A DNA stretch of 64,000 nt from assembly GCF_006716355.1 (NCBI RefSeq), contig NZ_VFOW01000001.1, forward strand, positions 4,836,001 through 4,900,000, read 5' to 3'. The position numbers and the translations under genes are program-made. Positions 36,112-45,105 of the stretch are shown here, one piece after another. The stretch is from Stackebrandtia endophytica (GTDB taxonomy: Bacteria > Actinomycetota > Actinomycetes > Mycobacteriales > Micromonosporaceae). Below the pieces are notes generated by a model. That model ran no database searches, was not told the origin of the DNA, and saw only the letters and a program-made list of their open reading frames with translations. How positions within the stretch are numbered: position 1 is the stretch's first letter; every line of letters starts with the position of its first letter.

Positions 36112-36983
36112 GCGAACCACTCCTGTGCACCACGGATCTGGTCAAACACTTCCGGCCGCCCCGAAGCGCCCGCCGTCGAGGCCAGGACGTCATCCACGCG
36201 CTGTGCGGGGTGAGCATCCGCATCGACCGGGGGCGGACCCTCGGTGTGGTGGGGGAGTCCGGTTCCGGCAAGACGACCCTGCTGCGGACCCTGCTGGGGC
36301 TGGAACAGGCCACCGCCGGAACCGTCGAGTTCGCCGGTCGCGACGTGACCGACATGAAGGGTGCCGCAGGCCGAAAGTTCCGCGCCGACGTGTCGGTCGT
36401 GTTCCAGGATCCGTACACCTCGCTCGACCCGCGGATGACGGTCTCGGACCTGCTGCGGCAGCCGGCGAAGATCCAGAAGCAGAACTTCCCGGCCACCCGC
36501 GTCTTCGACCTGCTCGACCAGGTGAAGTTGCCGCGGGCCAGCGCCGGAAAATTCCCGCACGAGTTCTCCGGTGGACAGCGGCAGCGCATCGCCATCGCCA
36601 GGGCGCTCGCCTTGGAACCGAGCCTGATCGTGCTTGACGAACCGGTCTCGGCGCTGGACGTGTCGGTGCAGGCCGAGATCGTGGGGTTGCTGCGGGAACT
36701 ACAGGAACAGCGGGAGGTCTCCTACCTGTTCGTGGCTCACGACCTGGCCGTGGTCGCCGACCTCTCCCACGAGGTGGGGGTCATGTACGGCGGCCAGATG
36801 GTCGAACATGGAGCGACCTCGCAGGTGCTGTTCGAACCGAGCCACCCCTACACGAAGGCACTGTTGGCGGCCGTACCGGTTCCCGATCCGCGGATCGAAC
36901 GCGCCAAACCGCCGTTCCTCCGGCCACTGTGGCCCACAGAGGACGATCAGCCTGATCCCTGCCCGCACGGGGGCCTGCTCTAG
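36108..36983 (+). CDS. DppF-type ABC ATPase
   Basis: 291 residues. Walker A GESGSGKT at about 48-55, signature FSGGQRQR, Walker B IVLDEPVSALD and switch His in VAHDLAV. The C-terminal OppD/F-type extension is present but short. ATG inside the previous stop region (4-bp overlap). Forms the ATPase pair with the fused DppD domain. Confidence 0.93.
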   Translation: MSEPLLCTTDLVKHFRPPRSARRRGQDVIHALCGVSIRIDRGRTLGVVGESGSGKTTLLRTLLGLEQATAGTVEFAGRDVTDMKGAAGRKFRADVSVVFQDPYTSLDPRMTVSDLLRQPAKIQKQNFPATRVFDLLDQVKLPRASAGKFPHEFSGGQRQRIAIARALALEPSLIVLDEPVSALDVSVQAEIVGLLRELQEQREVSYLFVAHDLAVVADLSHEVGVMYGGQMVEHGATSQVLFEPSHPYTKALLAAVPVPDPRIERAKPPFLRPLWPTEDDQPDPCPHGGLL

Positions 36984-37011
36984 GTCCACGACAACTCATT
37001 CACGTAGCCAA

Positions 37012-37040
37012 GCCCACGTCCGGCCTCATTGGACATGGGC
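37012..37040 (+). terminator. Imperfect hairpin between the DppF-like and SBP copy B genes
   Basis: GCCCACGTCC (37012-37021) and GGACATGGGC (37031-37040) pair with one mismatch around 9 bases. Possible partial terminator or processing site in the 96-bp gap. Confidence 0.45.
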
Positions 37041-37079
37041 CTACCCCGTGACACCCTTTTGGTGTCGGAAAGGTCTGTG

Positions 37080-38585
37080 ATGACCATCGATTTCGTGGTG
37101 GCCACTCCCCACGACGCCGTCGAGTTCAACGACGTCTACCGCAACACCACCGGCAGCGCCGGCTACCTGGCCTGCAACAACATCTACAACCGGGTCGTAC
37201 TCAACGAGTGGTACGACATCAACCCGCACGCCGACCTGGCGACCCACTGGGAATGTCTGGACGGCGCCCGGCGGTGGCGGTTCCACCTGAACAAGGCCGC
37301 CCGCTGGCACGACGGCGTCCCGGTCACCGCCCACGATGTGGCCTACACCCACAGCCACGCCAAGGAGATGGGCTACACCGGCGGGATGTTCCTCGGTGAC
37401 GTCGAGCAGATCGTCGAGGTCGACGACCACACCGTCGACTATCACCTGTCCACACCAAACTCCGGCTTCCTGTTGATGCTGGGCAACTTCATCTTCGCCC
37501 ACATTCTTCCCGCGCACCTGTTCGAGGGCACCGACTGGTCGACCAACCCGCACAACCTCAACCCGATCGGGTCCGGCCCCTTCCGGTTCGCCGAGTGGAT
37601 CCCTGGCGACCGGATCGTCATGGAGGCGGTGAAGGACCACTGGGGAGCCCGGCCGGAGATCGACCGGCTCATCATCAAGATCGTGCCCGACCGCGACGAG
37701 TGCGTGCGCATGATCGCCAGGGGCGAGGCGCACATCGTCACCCAGGACACACTGACCCGTGACCGACTGTCACTCATGGACGACGCAGTGGACGCGGAGA
37801 TCCTCAAGCGGCGCGGGCCCGGCATGGCGTTGCTGGACTTCAACCACTCCAGTCCGATGTGGCGGGACGAACGGGTACGTCGGGCGGTGGCCCATGCGGT
37901 CGACCGCTCCGCCATCGACGAACTCGGCGACCCCGGTGTGTCGCAGTCCTGGCCGCACTACCTGCTCGGTTCCACCGAGTGGGCGTTCAACCCCGACGCG
38001 GTGGCCCCCGCGCACGACGTGGCCAAGGCCGAAGAACTGCTGGACGAGGCGGGCCTGACACGTGACGCCGACGGCTCACGAGCGTCGCTGCGGTTGTTCT
38101 ACATGGACACGTTCCACGGTCACCGGCCCCTGGCCCAGATCGTCTCGGACTCCCTCGAACAACTGGGTTTCACCGTCACCTTCGAAGGGCTGTCCTCGGT
38201 GGACTGGGCCCGCCGGGTTCGCACCGACGGGGACTTCGACCTCATCGTGGTCGGTGGCGCGATGGCGCCCGACCCGGAGATCACCCGCACCAAGTACTCC
38301 ACCGGCGGCAAGAACAACATGGCCGGACATCACAACCCCGATGTCGACGCCGCCTACGCGGCCGCCCGCAGCGCCACCACCCTGGTCGAGCGAGGTGAGC
38401 ACTACAAGCGACTCCAGGAGATCTGGGCCCGCGACACCGAATGGGTGCCCCTGTTCTGGTACGGCACGTACTACCCGCGCAGCACCCGCTTCTTCGGATG
38501 GGCCGATCAGCTCGGCTACTCGATCCCCTGGTGGCACTGGGGCCGCATCCGGCCCGTGACCCCCGACGCCGACTCCGCCCAGTAG
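37080..38585 (+). CDS. Family-5 solute-binding protein without signal peptide, copy B
   Basis: 501 residues and most positions identical to copies A and C by eye, including NDVYRNTTGSAGYLACNN near the start and PWWHWGRIRP at the end. No signal peptide in the protein or in the open upstream codons (37029-37079). GGAAAGG precedes the ATG. Differences from copy A cluster at 250-270 (DDAVDAEILKRRG) and around 340, in a part of the fold that often contacts ligand in this family, so specificity may differ (inference). Confidence 0.9.
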   Translation: MTIDFVVATPHDAVEFNDVYRNTTGSAGYLACNNIYNRVVLNEWYDINPHADLATHWECLDGARRWRFHLNKAARWHDGVPVTAHDVAYTHSHAKEMGYTGGMFLGDVEQIVEVDDHTVDYHLSTPNSGFLLMLGNFIFAHILPAHLFEGTDWSTNPHNLNPIGSGPFRFAEWIPGDRIVMEAVKDHWGARPEIDRLIIKIVPDRDECVRMIARGEAHIVTQDTLTRDRLSLMDDAVDAEILKRRGPGMALLDFNHSSPMWRDERVRRAVAHAVDRSAIDELGDPGVSQSWPHYLLGSTEWAFNPDAVAPAHDVAKAEELLDEAGLTRDADGSRASLRLFYMDTFHGHRPLAQIVSDSLEQLGFTVTFEGLSSVDWARRVRTDGDFDLIVVGGAMAPDPEITRTKYSTGGKNNMAGHHNPDVDAAYAAARSATTLVERGEHYKRLQEIWARDTEWVPLFWYGTYYPRSTRFFGWADQLGYSIPWWHWGRIRPVTPDADSAQ

Positions 38586-38614
38586 TAGTACCTCGAAACG
38601 AAAGTGATGACCTG

Positions 38615-40099
38615 ATGCGAGAACTCATCGTGGCCACGCCGGTGGACGCCGTCGAATTCAACGACGTCTACCGCAACACCACCGGCAGCGCCGGATACAT
38701 GGCCTGCAACAACATCTACAACCGCGTGGTGTTGAACGAGTGGTACGACATCAACCCACACGCCGACCTGGCGACCCACTGGGAATGCCTCGACGGAGCC
38801 CGGCGGTGGCGGTTCCACCTGAACAAGGCCGCCCGCTGGCAGGACGGTGTCCCGCTCACCGCCCACGACGTCGCCTACACGCACAGTCACGCCAAGAAGA
38901 TGGGCTACACCGGCGGCATGTTCCTCGACGATGTGGTCGACATCGTCGAGGTCGACAACCACACGGTCGACTATCACCTGTCCACACCGAACTCCGGTTT
39001 CCTGGTCATGTTGGGCAACTTCATCTTCGCCCACATCCTTCCTGCGCACCTGTACGAGGGAACCGACTGGGCCACCAACCCGCACAACCTCAAGCCGGTG
39101 GGCTCGGGCCCGTTCCGGCTGGTGGACTGGACCCCGGGTGAGGCCGTGGTGATGGAGGCGGTGAAGGACCACTGGGGACCGCAGCCGGAGTTCGACCGGT
39201 TGATCCTCAAGATCGTGCCCGACCGCGACGAGTGCGTGCGGATGGTCGCGCGGGGCGAGGCCCACGTGGTACCGCAGGACACCCTCACCAAGGACCGGAT
39301 GCACCTGCTGGAGGGTGCGACTCACGCCGAGCTCGTGACCTTCGAGGGCCCCGGCATGGCGTTGTTGGACTTCAACCACGCGCACTCGTTCTGGCAGGAT
39401 GAGCGGGTCCGCCGTGCCGTCGCGCACGCCGTGGACCGGGCGCCGATCGATGCGCTGGCCGACCCCGGTGTGTCGCGGTCGTGGCCGCATTACCTGCTGG
39501 GTTCCACCGAGTGGGCGTTCAACCCCGATGCCAAGGCACCCGAGCACGACCTCGCCAAGGCCGAGGAACTGTTGAACGAGGCCGGAGTCGCCCGGGACGC
39601 CGACGGCAGCCGCGGCTCGCTGCGGATGTTCTACATGGACACCTTCCACGGCCACCTGCCGTTGGCTCAGATCGTCTCGGATTCCCTGGGGCAGCTCGGT
39701 TTCGACGTCAGCTTCGAAGGTTTGACCTCGGTGGACTGGGCGGCGAAGATTCGCGACGCTCACGACTTCGACCTGATCATCGTGGGCGGGTCGATGGCAC
39801 CCGACCCGGAGATCACCCGCACCAAGTACTCCAGCACCGGTAAGAACAACATGGCCGGCCACCGCAACCCGGATGTCGACGCCGCCTACGAGGCCGCCCG
39901 CAGCGCGACCACATTGGCCGAGCGTGGCGAGCACTACAAGCGTCTCCAGGAGGTGTGGGCCCGCGACACCGAATGGGTGCCGCTGTTCTGGTACGGCATG
40001 TACTTCCCCCGCACCACCAACCACTTCGGATTCTCCGACCAGCTGGGATGGTCGGTGCCGTGGTGGCACTGGGGCCGGGTTCGCCCGATCGAGAAGTAA
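38615..40099 (+). CDS. Family-5 solute-binding protein without signal peptide, copy C
   Basis: 494 residues, starting MRELIVATPVDAVEFND. It is 29 bp downstream of copy B and very close to it, so a recent tandem duplication. The frame is open to 38441 over the 3' end of copy B, but that extension is Arg/Pro-rich and contains no hydrophobic leader. Last gene of the operon; followed by the strong terminator at 40282. Confidence 0.9.
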   Translation: MRELIVATPVDAVEFNDVYRNTTGSAGYMACNNIYNRVVLNEWYDINPHADLATHWECLDGARRWRFHLNKAARWQDGVPLTAHDVAYTHSHAKKMGYTGGMFLDDVVDIVEVDNHTVDYHLSTPNSGFLVMLGNFIFAHILPAHLYEGTDWATNPHNLKPVGSGPFRLVDWTPGEAVVMEAVKDHWGPQPEFDRLILKIVPDRDECVRMVARGEAHVVPQDTLTKDRMHLLEGATHAELVTFEGPGMALLDFNHAHSFWQDERVRRAVAHAVDRAPIDALADPGVSRSWPHYLLGSTEWAFNPDAKAPEHDLAKAEELLNEAGVARDADGSRGSLRMFYMDTFHGHLPLAQIVSDSLGQLGFDVSFEGLTSVDWAAKIRDAHDFDLIIVGGSMAPDPEITRTKYSSTGKNNMAGHRNPDVDAAYEAARSATTLAERGEHYKRLQEVWARDTEWVPLFWYGMYFPRTTNHFGFSDQLGWSVPWWHWGRVRPIEK

Positions 40100-40281
40100 A
40101 TCGCCGTCACGGTCGGCGGCGCGGCCTCCCCGCGTCGCCGACCACGGCTCGGGTTCCCCGTGCCGCCGGCACCAGTCGAACCGCTCACCCGCAGGTGTTC
40201 GGTTTCGAGGGAGCCTTACCTGGTCGGCATTCCGTCCCGGTAACTTTCCGCCCACCGGGTGACCGAGTAGAGCTCCACCAA

Positions 40282-40318
40282 GACCCGGCCCTGTCTCCGC
40301 AGAAGACAGGGCCGGGTC
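40282..40318 (+). terminator. Strong intrinsic-type terminator of the ABC operon
   Basis: GACCCGGCCCTGTCT (40282-40296) and its exact complement (40304-40318) around 7 bases, followed by GTTCTC. Nothing else is visible in 40100-40438. Confidence 0.85.
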
Positions 40319-40438
40319 GTTCTCATGGCAGCCGTCATCATGATGCGTCGGTGCCCACATTGGCATCACCATGGTCGTACTGTTCCTGTCGGGACGGTAC
40401 GACCGTGGCTTACCGTCCCGACTTCTCCTCCGGCGCTG

Positions 40439-40762
40439 TCACTCGCCGTCTTCCACTCCGAGGATTGCGGTCATCAGGCCGGGGAAACGGGTGTCGAGGT
40501 CGTCTCGGCGCAGGCCGTTGAGCTTCGCGGTGCCCTGGTAGGTCTGGCGGATGACGCCAGCCTCGCGCAGCACCCGGTAGTGGTGGGTGCTGGTGGACTT
40601 GGTGACCTCGACCTCGATGTCGGAACAGGTGACGGCCGCTCCGAATTGGTCGATGGTGCGGGCGATGTGCAGCCTGGTCGGGTCGGACAGGGCGTGCAGC
40701 ACCGATTCCAACCGGATCTCGTCGCGGGTCGGATGACTCAGTTCGCGGGGTTGGGCTGACAC
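40439..40762 (-). CDS. ArsR-family regulator
   Basis: 107 residues with a winged helix (LSDPTRLHIARTI, VTKSTSTHHYRVLREAGVI). It lacks the ELCVCDL metal-binding cysteines, so it probably senses something other than arsenite. GTG start after AAAGGAG. Divergent from the old-yellow-enzyme gene, with a palindrome between the two. Confidence 0.9.
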   Translation of the reverse strand: MSAQPRELSHPTRDEIRLESVLHALSDPTRLHIARTIDQFGAAVTCSDIEVEVTKSTSTHHYRVLREAGVIRQTYQGTAKLNGLRRDDLDTRFPGLMTAILGVEDGE

Positions 40763-40791
40763 TCCGGCTCTCCTTTCACCGACGGCCCATA

Positions 40792-40812
40792 GTACTACAT
40801 ATTTCGTAGTAC
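40792..40812. promoter_or_regulatory. Operator-like palindrome between ArsR and OYE genes
   Basis: GTACTAC (40792-40798), 7 bases, GTAGTAC (40806-40812), perfect arms. A further CGTACTA lies at about 40838-40844. The probable ArsR binding site. Confidence 0.6.
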
Positions 40813-40882
40813 GACGATCTTCGTGTTACGATGCCTCTCGTACTAATTGAAGAATCTCCCGGACCCGTCGAGGAGCCATGGA

Positions 40883-41986
40883 ATGAGCACCCTGTTCACG
40901 CCGATCACGTTGCGAACCCTCACCATTCGAAACCGCATCTGGATGGCACCGATGTGTCAATATTCCGCCGCTGATTCCGGTGTGGACATCGGTGCACCCA
41001 CTGATTGGCACCTTCAACACCTCGGCAGTCGGGCCGTCGGCGGCGCCGGAATGGTCATGACGGAGGCGACGGCGGTGTCCCCCGAGGGCCGCATCAGCCC
41101 CGCCGACCTGGGAATCTGGAACCAGCGGCAGCAGGACGCCCACGCACGGATCACCGCCTTCGTGGCCGAACACGGTGCCGTTCCGGCGATCCAGCTCGCC
41201 CATGCCGGTCGCAAGGCCGCGACCAGCGAACCCTGGCGCGGTGACATCCCGCTCGGGCGGGAGGACGGCGGCTGGACGACGGTCGGGCCAAGTGCGTTGC
41301 CCTACACCGATTCGTTCCCCGCGCCCCACGAGCTGACCGTCGACGAGATCGGTGCCGTGGTGGACGACTTCGCCGCTGCGGCGTCCCGAGCCCTCGCGGC
41401 CGGATACCAGGTGGTGGAGATTCACGGCGCCCACGGTTACCTGATCAACAACTTCCTCTCGCCGCACAGCAACCGCCGCACCGACCGGTACGGCGGTTCC
41501 TTCGAGAACCGCACCAGGCTGGCCATCGAGATCGTCGACGCGGTCCGGCGAGTCTGGCCGGAGGACCTGCCGGTCTTCTTCCGGATCTCGGCCACCGAGT
41601 GGGTCGAGGAGAACGCCGACGACTCACGTGACGGTTGGACTGGCGACGACACCGTGCGCCTGGCCAAGGAGTTGGTGGTGCACGGCGTCGACCTACTCGA
41701 CGTGTCCAGCGGAGGAAACGTCCCCGGCGTGCAGATGACGACGGGGCCGGGATACCAGGTTCCCTACGCCGCCCGAGTCAAACGCGAGACGGACCTGCCG
41801 GTCGGTGCCGTCGGGTTGATCACGCGCCCCCGCCAAGCCGAGGACATCGTTGCCGGCGGTGAGGCCGACGCGGTCTTCCTGGGGCGAGAACTACTACGGG
41901 ATCCATACTGGCCGTTGAACGCGGCCCGGGAGCTGGGCGCCGAGATCACCTGGCCCAACCAGTATCTGCGCGCCGCTCCCGCGTAG
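40883..41986 (+). CDS. Old-yellow-enzyme family NADH:flavin oxidoreductase (YqjM-like)
   Basis: 367 residues, FMN TIM barrel. The thermophilic-like OYE marker Cys25 is in MAPMCQYS, and the substrate-binding His pair is in EIHGAHGYLINNFLSP. A GAGGAGCC ribosome site supports ATG 40883 over the longer frame. Reduces activated C=C bonds. With its divergent ArsR regulator it probably responds to an electrophile. Confidence 0.93.
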   Translation: MSTLFTPITLRTLTIRNRIWMAPMCQYSAADSGVDIGAPTDWHLQHLGSRAVGGAGMVMTEATAVSPEGRISPADLGIWNQRQQDAHARITAFVAEHGAVPAIQLAHAGRKAATSEPWRGDIPLGREDGGWTTVGPSALPYTDSFPAPHELTVDEIGAVVDDFAAAASRALAAGYQVVEIHGAHGYLINNFLSPHSNRRTDRYGGSFENRTRLAIEIVDAVRRVWPEDLPVFFRISATEWVEENADDSRDGWTGDDTVRLAKELVVHGVDLLDVSSGGNVPGVQMTTGPGYQVPYAARVKRETDLPVGAVGLITRPRQAEDIVAGGEADAVFLGRELLRDPYWPLNAARELGAEITWPNQYLRAAPA

Positions 41987-42035
41987 CGGACGTCGTCTCG
42001 CCCATGGACCGCAGTCAGTGACGTTCCCGAGGTGA

Positions 42036-42158
42036 TCAGTCATCGGATTCGTTGCCGGGCAACTCAACATGTCCGGCAGCGAATGCGCCGAGGATTCGGT
42101 TCGAGGCAGACCTCTCGGCGTCCTCGATCTGGTTGCGCACATCAGCCGCCTGGGTCAC
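42036..42158 (-). CDS. Possible small or decayed gene in the 41987-42320 gap
   Basis: A 40-codon frame with protein-like composition (ADVRNQIEDAERSASNRILG) and no ribosome site, flanked upstream by a short frame containing EPVAVLVP, a phrase typical of Phd-type antitoxins. The two are out of register, so this may be a broken antitoxin-like gene. Weakly supported. Confidence 0.25.
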   Translation of the reverse strand: MTQAADVRNQIEDAERSASNRILGAFAAGHVELPGNESDD

Positions 42159-42320
42159 GGCATCCTCGTCGTCGCCAGCTTCGTCGAGCCTCCGTACTCA
42201 ATCGTTGTCGGCGCCGACTCCACTTGCGCCGCAACCACTTCGGTACGAGCACGGCGACCGGTTCGTTGGTAGGCTCAGCCTGCACCGTTCCTTCCGCCCG
42301 GCAGACCGAGGGAGCCAACC

Positions 42321-43274
42321 ATGAGGCGTCGATTCCGATGGATGTCGGTGGCGGTACTGGCCATCGCCGTGGTGGCGACCGGTGGTGCCGTGGCGATGGC
42401 GGCTCCGGTCGACGTGACGCTGTACCTGTCCGTCGACGGTCGTGATGACGCGACCGGTGCCCCCGATAGTCCATTGCGGACGCTCAACGGCGCCCGCGAT
42501 CGCCTCGCTCAGACGAACTCCGAGACCGCGACGATCCTGGTCCGGCCCGGTACCTACCGGGAGACGACGATGGTCGACTGGTCGGGTGTTCCACAGTCGA
42601 AGGTCTCAATCCGGCGCGCGAGCGGAACCGAACGGCCCGTCTTTGACGGGTCCCAGGTCACCGGCAAGGCGCAGTACTGGGTCGACACCCACGGCGGTCC
42701 GGCGCTCGACGTCTGGGGGATGCTGGTACGGAACTACCAGACCGGCGGGTTGCGACTCGACACCGACGGCAATCACGTCAGGAACATGATCTTCGAGAAG
42801 ATCGGCAACCGGCATAAGCCCGGCGGCCCGGGTTACGCGGCCGTTCACATGTTGGGTTCCTCTGACAACTCGGTCGTCAACAACGTCTTCCGCGACCTTG
42901 AGAACGACGACTGCGGTGGTTGCGTTCACGCGCTCTACATCGCCAACGACAGTGATGGATCGCTGATCGCCGACAACCGGATCTTCGACGTCATCGGTGA
43001 TCCGATCCGGTTGCGCAACGGCACCGACGGCAACGTCATCTCCGGCAACGAGTTCAGTCGCTCCGGCGGCCGTGGTGAGAACCGGGCGTTCGTGTCGTTC
43101 TGGATCTTCCGCGACACCGAGGTGTGCGGAAGCGGGAACCTTGTCGAGAACAACCGTTACGACGGTCGCCGCTATGACGGTTCGGCGGGGCAGCCGATCG
43201 CCGGTTCCGGCGCCGAACCGGGCCTGGCCCGGTGCCCGTCGGCGATCACCGAGTCGGGCAACGTCAAGACCTGA
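42321..43274 (+). CDS. Secreted right-handed beta-helix protein
   Basis: 317 residues. A signal peptide of about 28 residues is followed by the DUF1565-like opening (LYLSVDGRDDATGAPDSPLRTL) and Asn-rich turns typical of parallel beta-helices (NSVVNNVF, GNVISGNEFS). CGAGGGAG precedes the ATG. Polysaccharide lyase or hydrolase activity is plausible, but no catalytic set can be assigned. Confidence 0.82.
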   Translation: MRRRFRWMSVAVLAIAVVATGGAVAMAAPVDVTLYLSVDGRDDATGAPDSPLRTLNGARDRLAQTNSETATILVRPGTYRETTMVDWSGVPQSKVSIRRASGTERPVFDGSQVTGKAQYWVDTHGGPALDVWGMLVRNYQTGGLRLDTDGNHVRNMIFEKIGNRHKPGGPGYAAVHMLGSSDNSVVNNVFRDLENDDCGGCVHALYIANDSDGSLIADNRIFDVIGDPIRLRNGTDGNVISGNEFSRSGGRGENRAFVSFWIFRDTEVCGSGNLVENNRYDGRRYDGSAGQPIAGSGAEPGLARCPSAITESGNVKT

Positions 43275-43305
43275 CCCGATACCACGCGATGTCGGTTGGG
43301 TGTGT

Positions 43306-44190
43306 TCACCGGAACTCCGAGGCGTGATCGACGGCCCACTGGGCGAACGTCGTGGCCGGTCGGCCGTTGATCCACGACAGGGCGTCGGTGACCCGTCGGG
43401 ATGCCGGTCGATGTTGCGAGGCGTCGAGTAGCGCTTCGACCAGAGCCGGTGGCCGGCCGTCGGCGAGCATGTGGCGTCGTGCCTCCTCGAACGAAGCGGG
43501 CTCGAATCGGAGGGGGCGTTGAAGCACCTCGCCGAGCTGCGCAACCTGATCCGCCCGATCCAGCACCGAGGGGCCCGTCAACACATGGGGACCTCGGCCG
43601 AATCGGTCGTCCGAAACGGAGACGATCGATACCACCGCGTCGGCGACATCGCGTTCGTCGACCACCGCGGTCGGGGCGAATTTCGGGCCGGTAACCACGT
43701 CGCCCCGCCGCAGCTGAGCGATCCATCCCCGAGTATTCGACGCGAGTGTGTCACTTCGCAGCACGACTGGTTGCAGGCCGGCATCGTGGAGCAGTGCTTC
43801 CATGTCGGCGTGTACTTGCACGATGGGATCGGTCTGCGTCTTGCGTGCATCTTCGACAGCCGACGACGAGAGGTAGACCACGCGCGGGCTCTTGGCGGCC
43901 AGCGTCGCGATGACGCCTTCGGCGGGGCCCGAATCGAGCAGCGGCCAGGTGAGGAAGACCGTGTCGACGTCCTCGATCGCCGTGGCGAAGGACTGAGGAT
44001 CGCTGATGTCTCCCATGTGCCACTTCAGTGATTCGGCGCGCTTCGCGGGTGCTCGATCGAAACCTCGCACATCGACGCCGCGTGACCGGAGTCGGTGGGT
44101 GACTTCTCGTCCCAGGTTGCCGGACGCCCCCGTGACGAGTACAGATGGTTTGCCGGGAGTCATGGCGAGGAAGGAATGTGTGGCGTTCAT
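43306..44190 (-). CDS. NmrA-like NAD(P)-binding protein
   Basis: 294 residues. Rossmann motif VLVTGASGNLGREV near the start, then VYLSSSAVEDA, as in NmrA/quinone-reductase-like atypical SDRs. The start could be 44190 or 44163. It is divergent from the MerR-type gene with 48 bp between, so probably under its control. Confidence 0.85.
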   Translation of the reverse strand: MNATHSFLAMTPGKPSVLVTGASGNLGREVTHRLRSRGVDVRGFDRAPAKRAESLKWHMGDISDPQSFATAIEDVDTVFLTWPLLDSGPAEGVIATLAAKSPRVVYLSSSAVEDARKTQTDPIVQVHADMEALLHDAGLQPVVLRSDTLASNTRGWIAQLRRGDVVTGPKFAPTAVVDERDVADAVVSIVSVSDDRFGRGPHVLTGPSVLDRADQVAQLGEVLQRPLRFEPASFEEARRHMLADGRPPALVEALLDASQHRPASRRVTDALSWINGRPATTFAQWAVDHASEFR

Positions 44191-44238
44191 GCGGGAGAAG
44201 CTATGGGTTGAGGTCGACGTTAAGGCAAGGGGATTGTG

Positions 44239-44610
44239 ATGAGGACCATCGGCGAGATCGCCGCGGAACTGGGGATCGATGCGCATGTGTTGCGGCACTG
44301 GGAGAAGGTTGGTGCACTATCGGTGCGGCGCGATAGTCACGGACACCGCGTCTACGAGGACGAGGACGTAGAGCGGGTCCGCACCGTGGCGAAGTTGCGG
44401 CGAATCGGGCTGTCGTTGCCGGAGATAATCGCGGCGATGGCTCCCAGCAAGGCTGATGCCCAGGCTGTCGTCCGGCGAAAGATCGGGCAGCTCGAAGCCG
44501 AGAGAGCCCGTACCGATCAGGCCATCACGTTCCTGCAACACACCGTAGATTGTCGACACCGGTACCTGGATGAGTGTCCTGAGTGCGCAGATTTTGCGCG
44601 GAAGCCGTGA
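44239..44610 (+). CDS. MerR-family regulator
   Basis: 123 residues: HTH (TIGEIAAELGIDAHVLRHWEKVG), a dimerisation helix, and a C-terminal CRHRYLDECPEC in which three cysteines could bind metal or sense redox. AAGGGG precedes the ATG at 44239 (a GTG is one codon earlier). Divergent from the NmrA-like gene. Confidence 0.88.
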   Translation: MRTIGEIAAELGIDAHVLRHWEKVGALSVRRDSHGHRVYEDEDVERVRTVAKLRRIGLSLPEIIAAMAPSKADAQAVVRRKIGQLEAERARTDQAITFLQHTVDCRHRYLDECPECADFARKP

Positions 44611-44684
44611 AACACATCGCTACGGTGACGTACGCATCCGAGTGTCGCGTACCGATTGCGCCAGCCTGCCCATAGTCACCACCC

Positions 44685-44754
44685 GTGTCTAGGAGAAGCC
44701 TCATTCGCTGAACCTGAAGTCCCGCGCGATGACTTCGTTGGTGGCGGGGGCGTC
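44685..44754 (-). pseudogene. Remnant of a VapBC pair (end of antitoxin, start of toxin)
   Basis: About 62 of 70 bases match 47020-47089. On the minus strand it encodes the last 17 or so residues of a Phd/VapB antitoxin (EVIARDFRFSE, stop at 44701) and the overlapping start of a PIN toxin (MRLLLDT), then diverges. It is joined directly to the protease fragment at 44755. Confidence 0.75.
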
Positions 44755-44900
44755 CACCGACGTCGTAGTTGATGTCCTCACTGGATACCCACTGTGGAAT
44801 CGCGTGGGTGGAGGCGGCGGTCCAGGTCCCGCAGGGGCGCTGGCCGTCGTGGTAGCCGGGAACGAACACCCAGTTGGTGTGCCAGTTGCCCTGATGCTTC
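44755..44900 (-). pseudogene. 146-bp internal fragment of the trypsin-like protease gene
   Basis: Matches 49055-49200 without gaps, 142 of 146 bases. It encodes the stretch VFVPGYHDGQRP to QWVSSED of the protease, without the catalytic His or Ser segments. A dead duplicate. No gene is visible in the rest of 44901-45105. Confidence 0.9.
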
Positions 44901-44934
44901 TATGTTGTGCGGGCCGGCGATTCACCCCAGTGAT

Positions 44935-44965
44935 CCGTGAAATCGACCGACCGCCGATTTCACGG
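44935..44965. repeat. 11-bp perfect inverted repeat
   Basis: CCGTGAAATCG (44935-44945), 9 bases, CGATTTCACGG (44955-44965). It sits in debris between the protease fragment and the next gene; it could be a terminator or the end of a lost element. Confidence 0.5.
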
Positions 44966-45105
44966 TCCATACGCTCGGCGCGCCCTCCACAGTGTAGTGA
45001 TGAAAACTGCGGAGAAATATTGTCGGCTACAGTTGTGCGACATCCCCTGCCTGATAGCAGTCGCGATGATTCTCATGCAGCATCGGTAAATGGTTAGGCG
45101 TGCGT

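Noticed and set aside
37012-37040. Riboswitch between the DppF-like and SBP copy B genes
   Set aside because: The 96-bp gap contains only one simple hairpin, too little for an aptamer.
38516-40372. 618-residue minus-strand frame opposite the SBP copy C gene
   Set aside because: A mirror of a GC-rich gene; its repeats reflect the duplication of the SBP genes, not a protein family.
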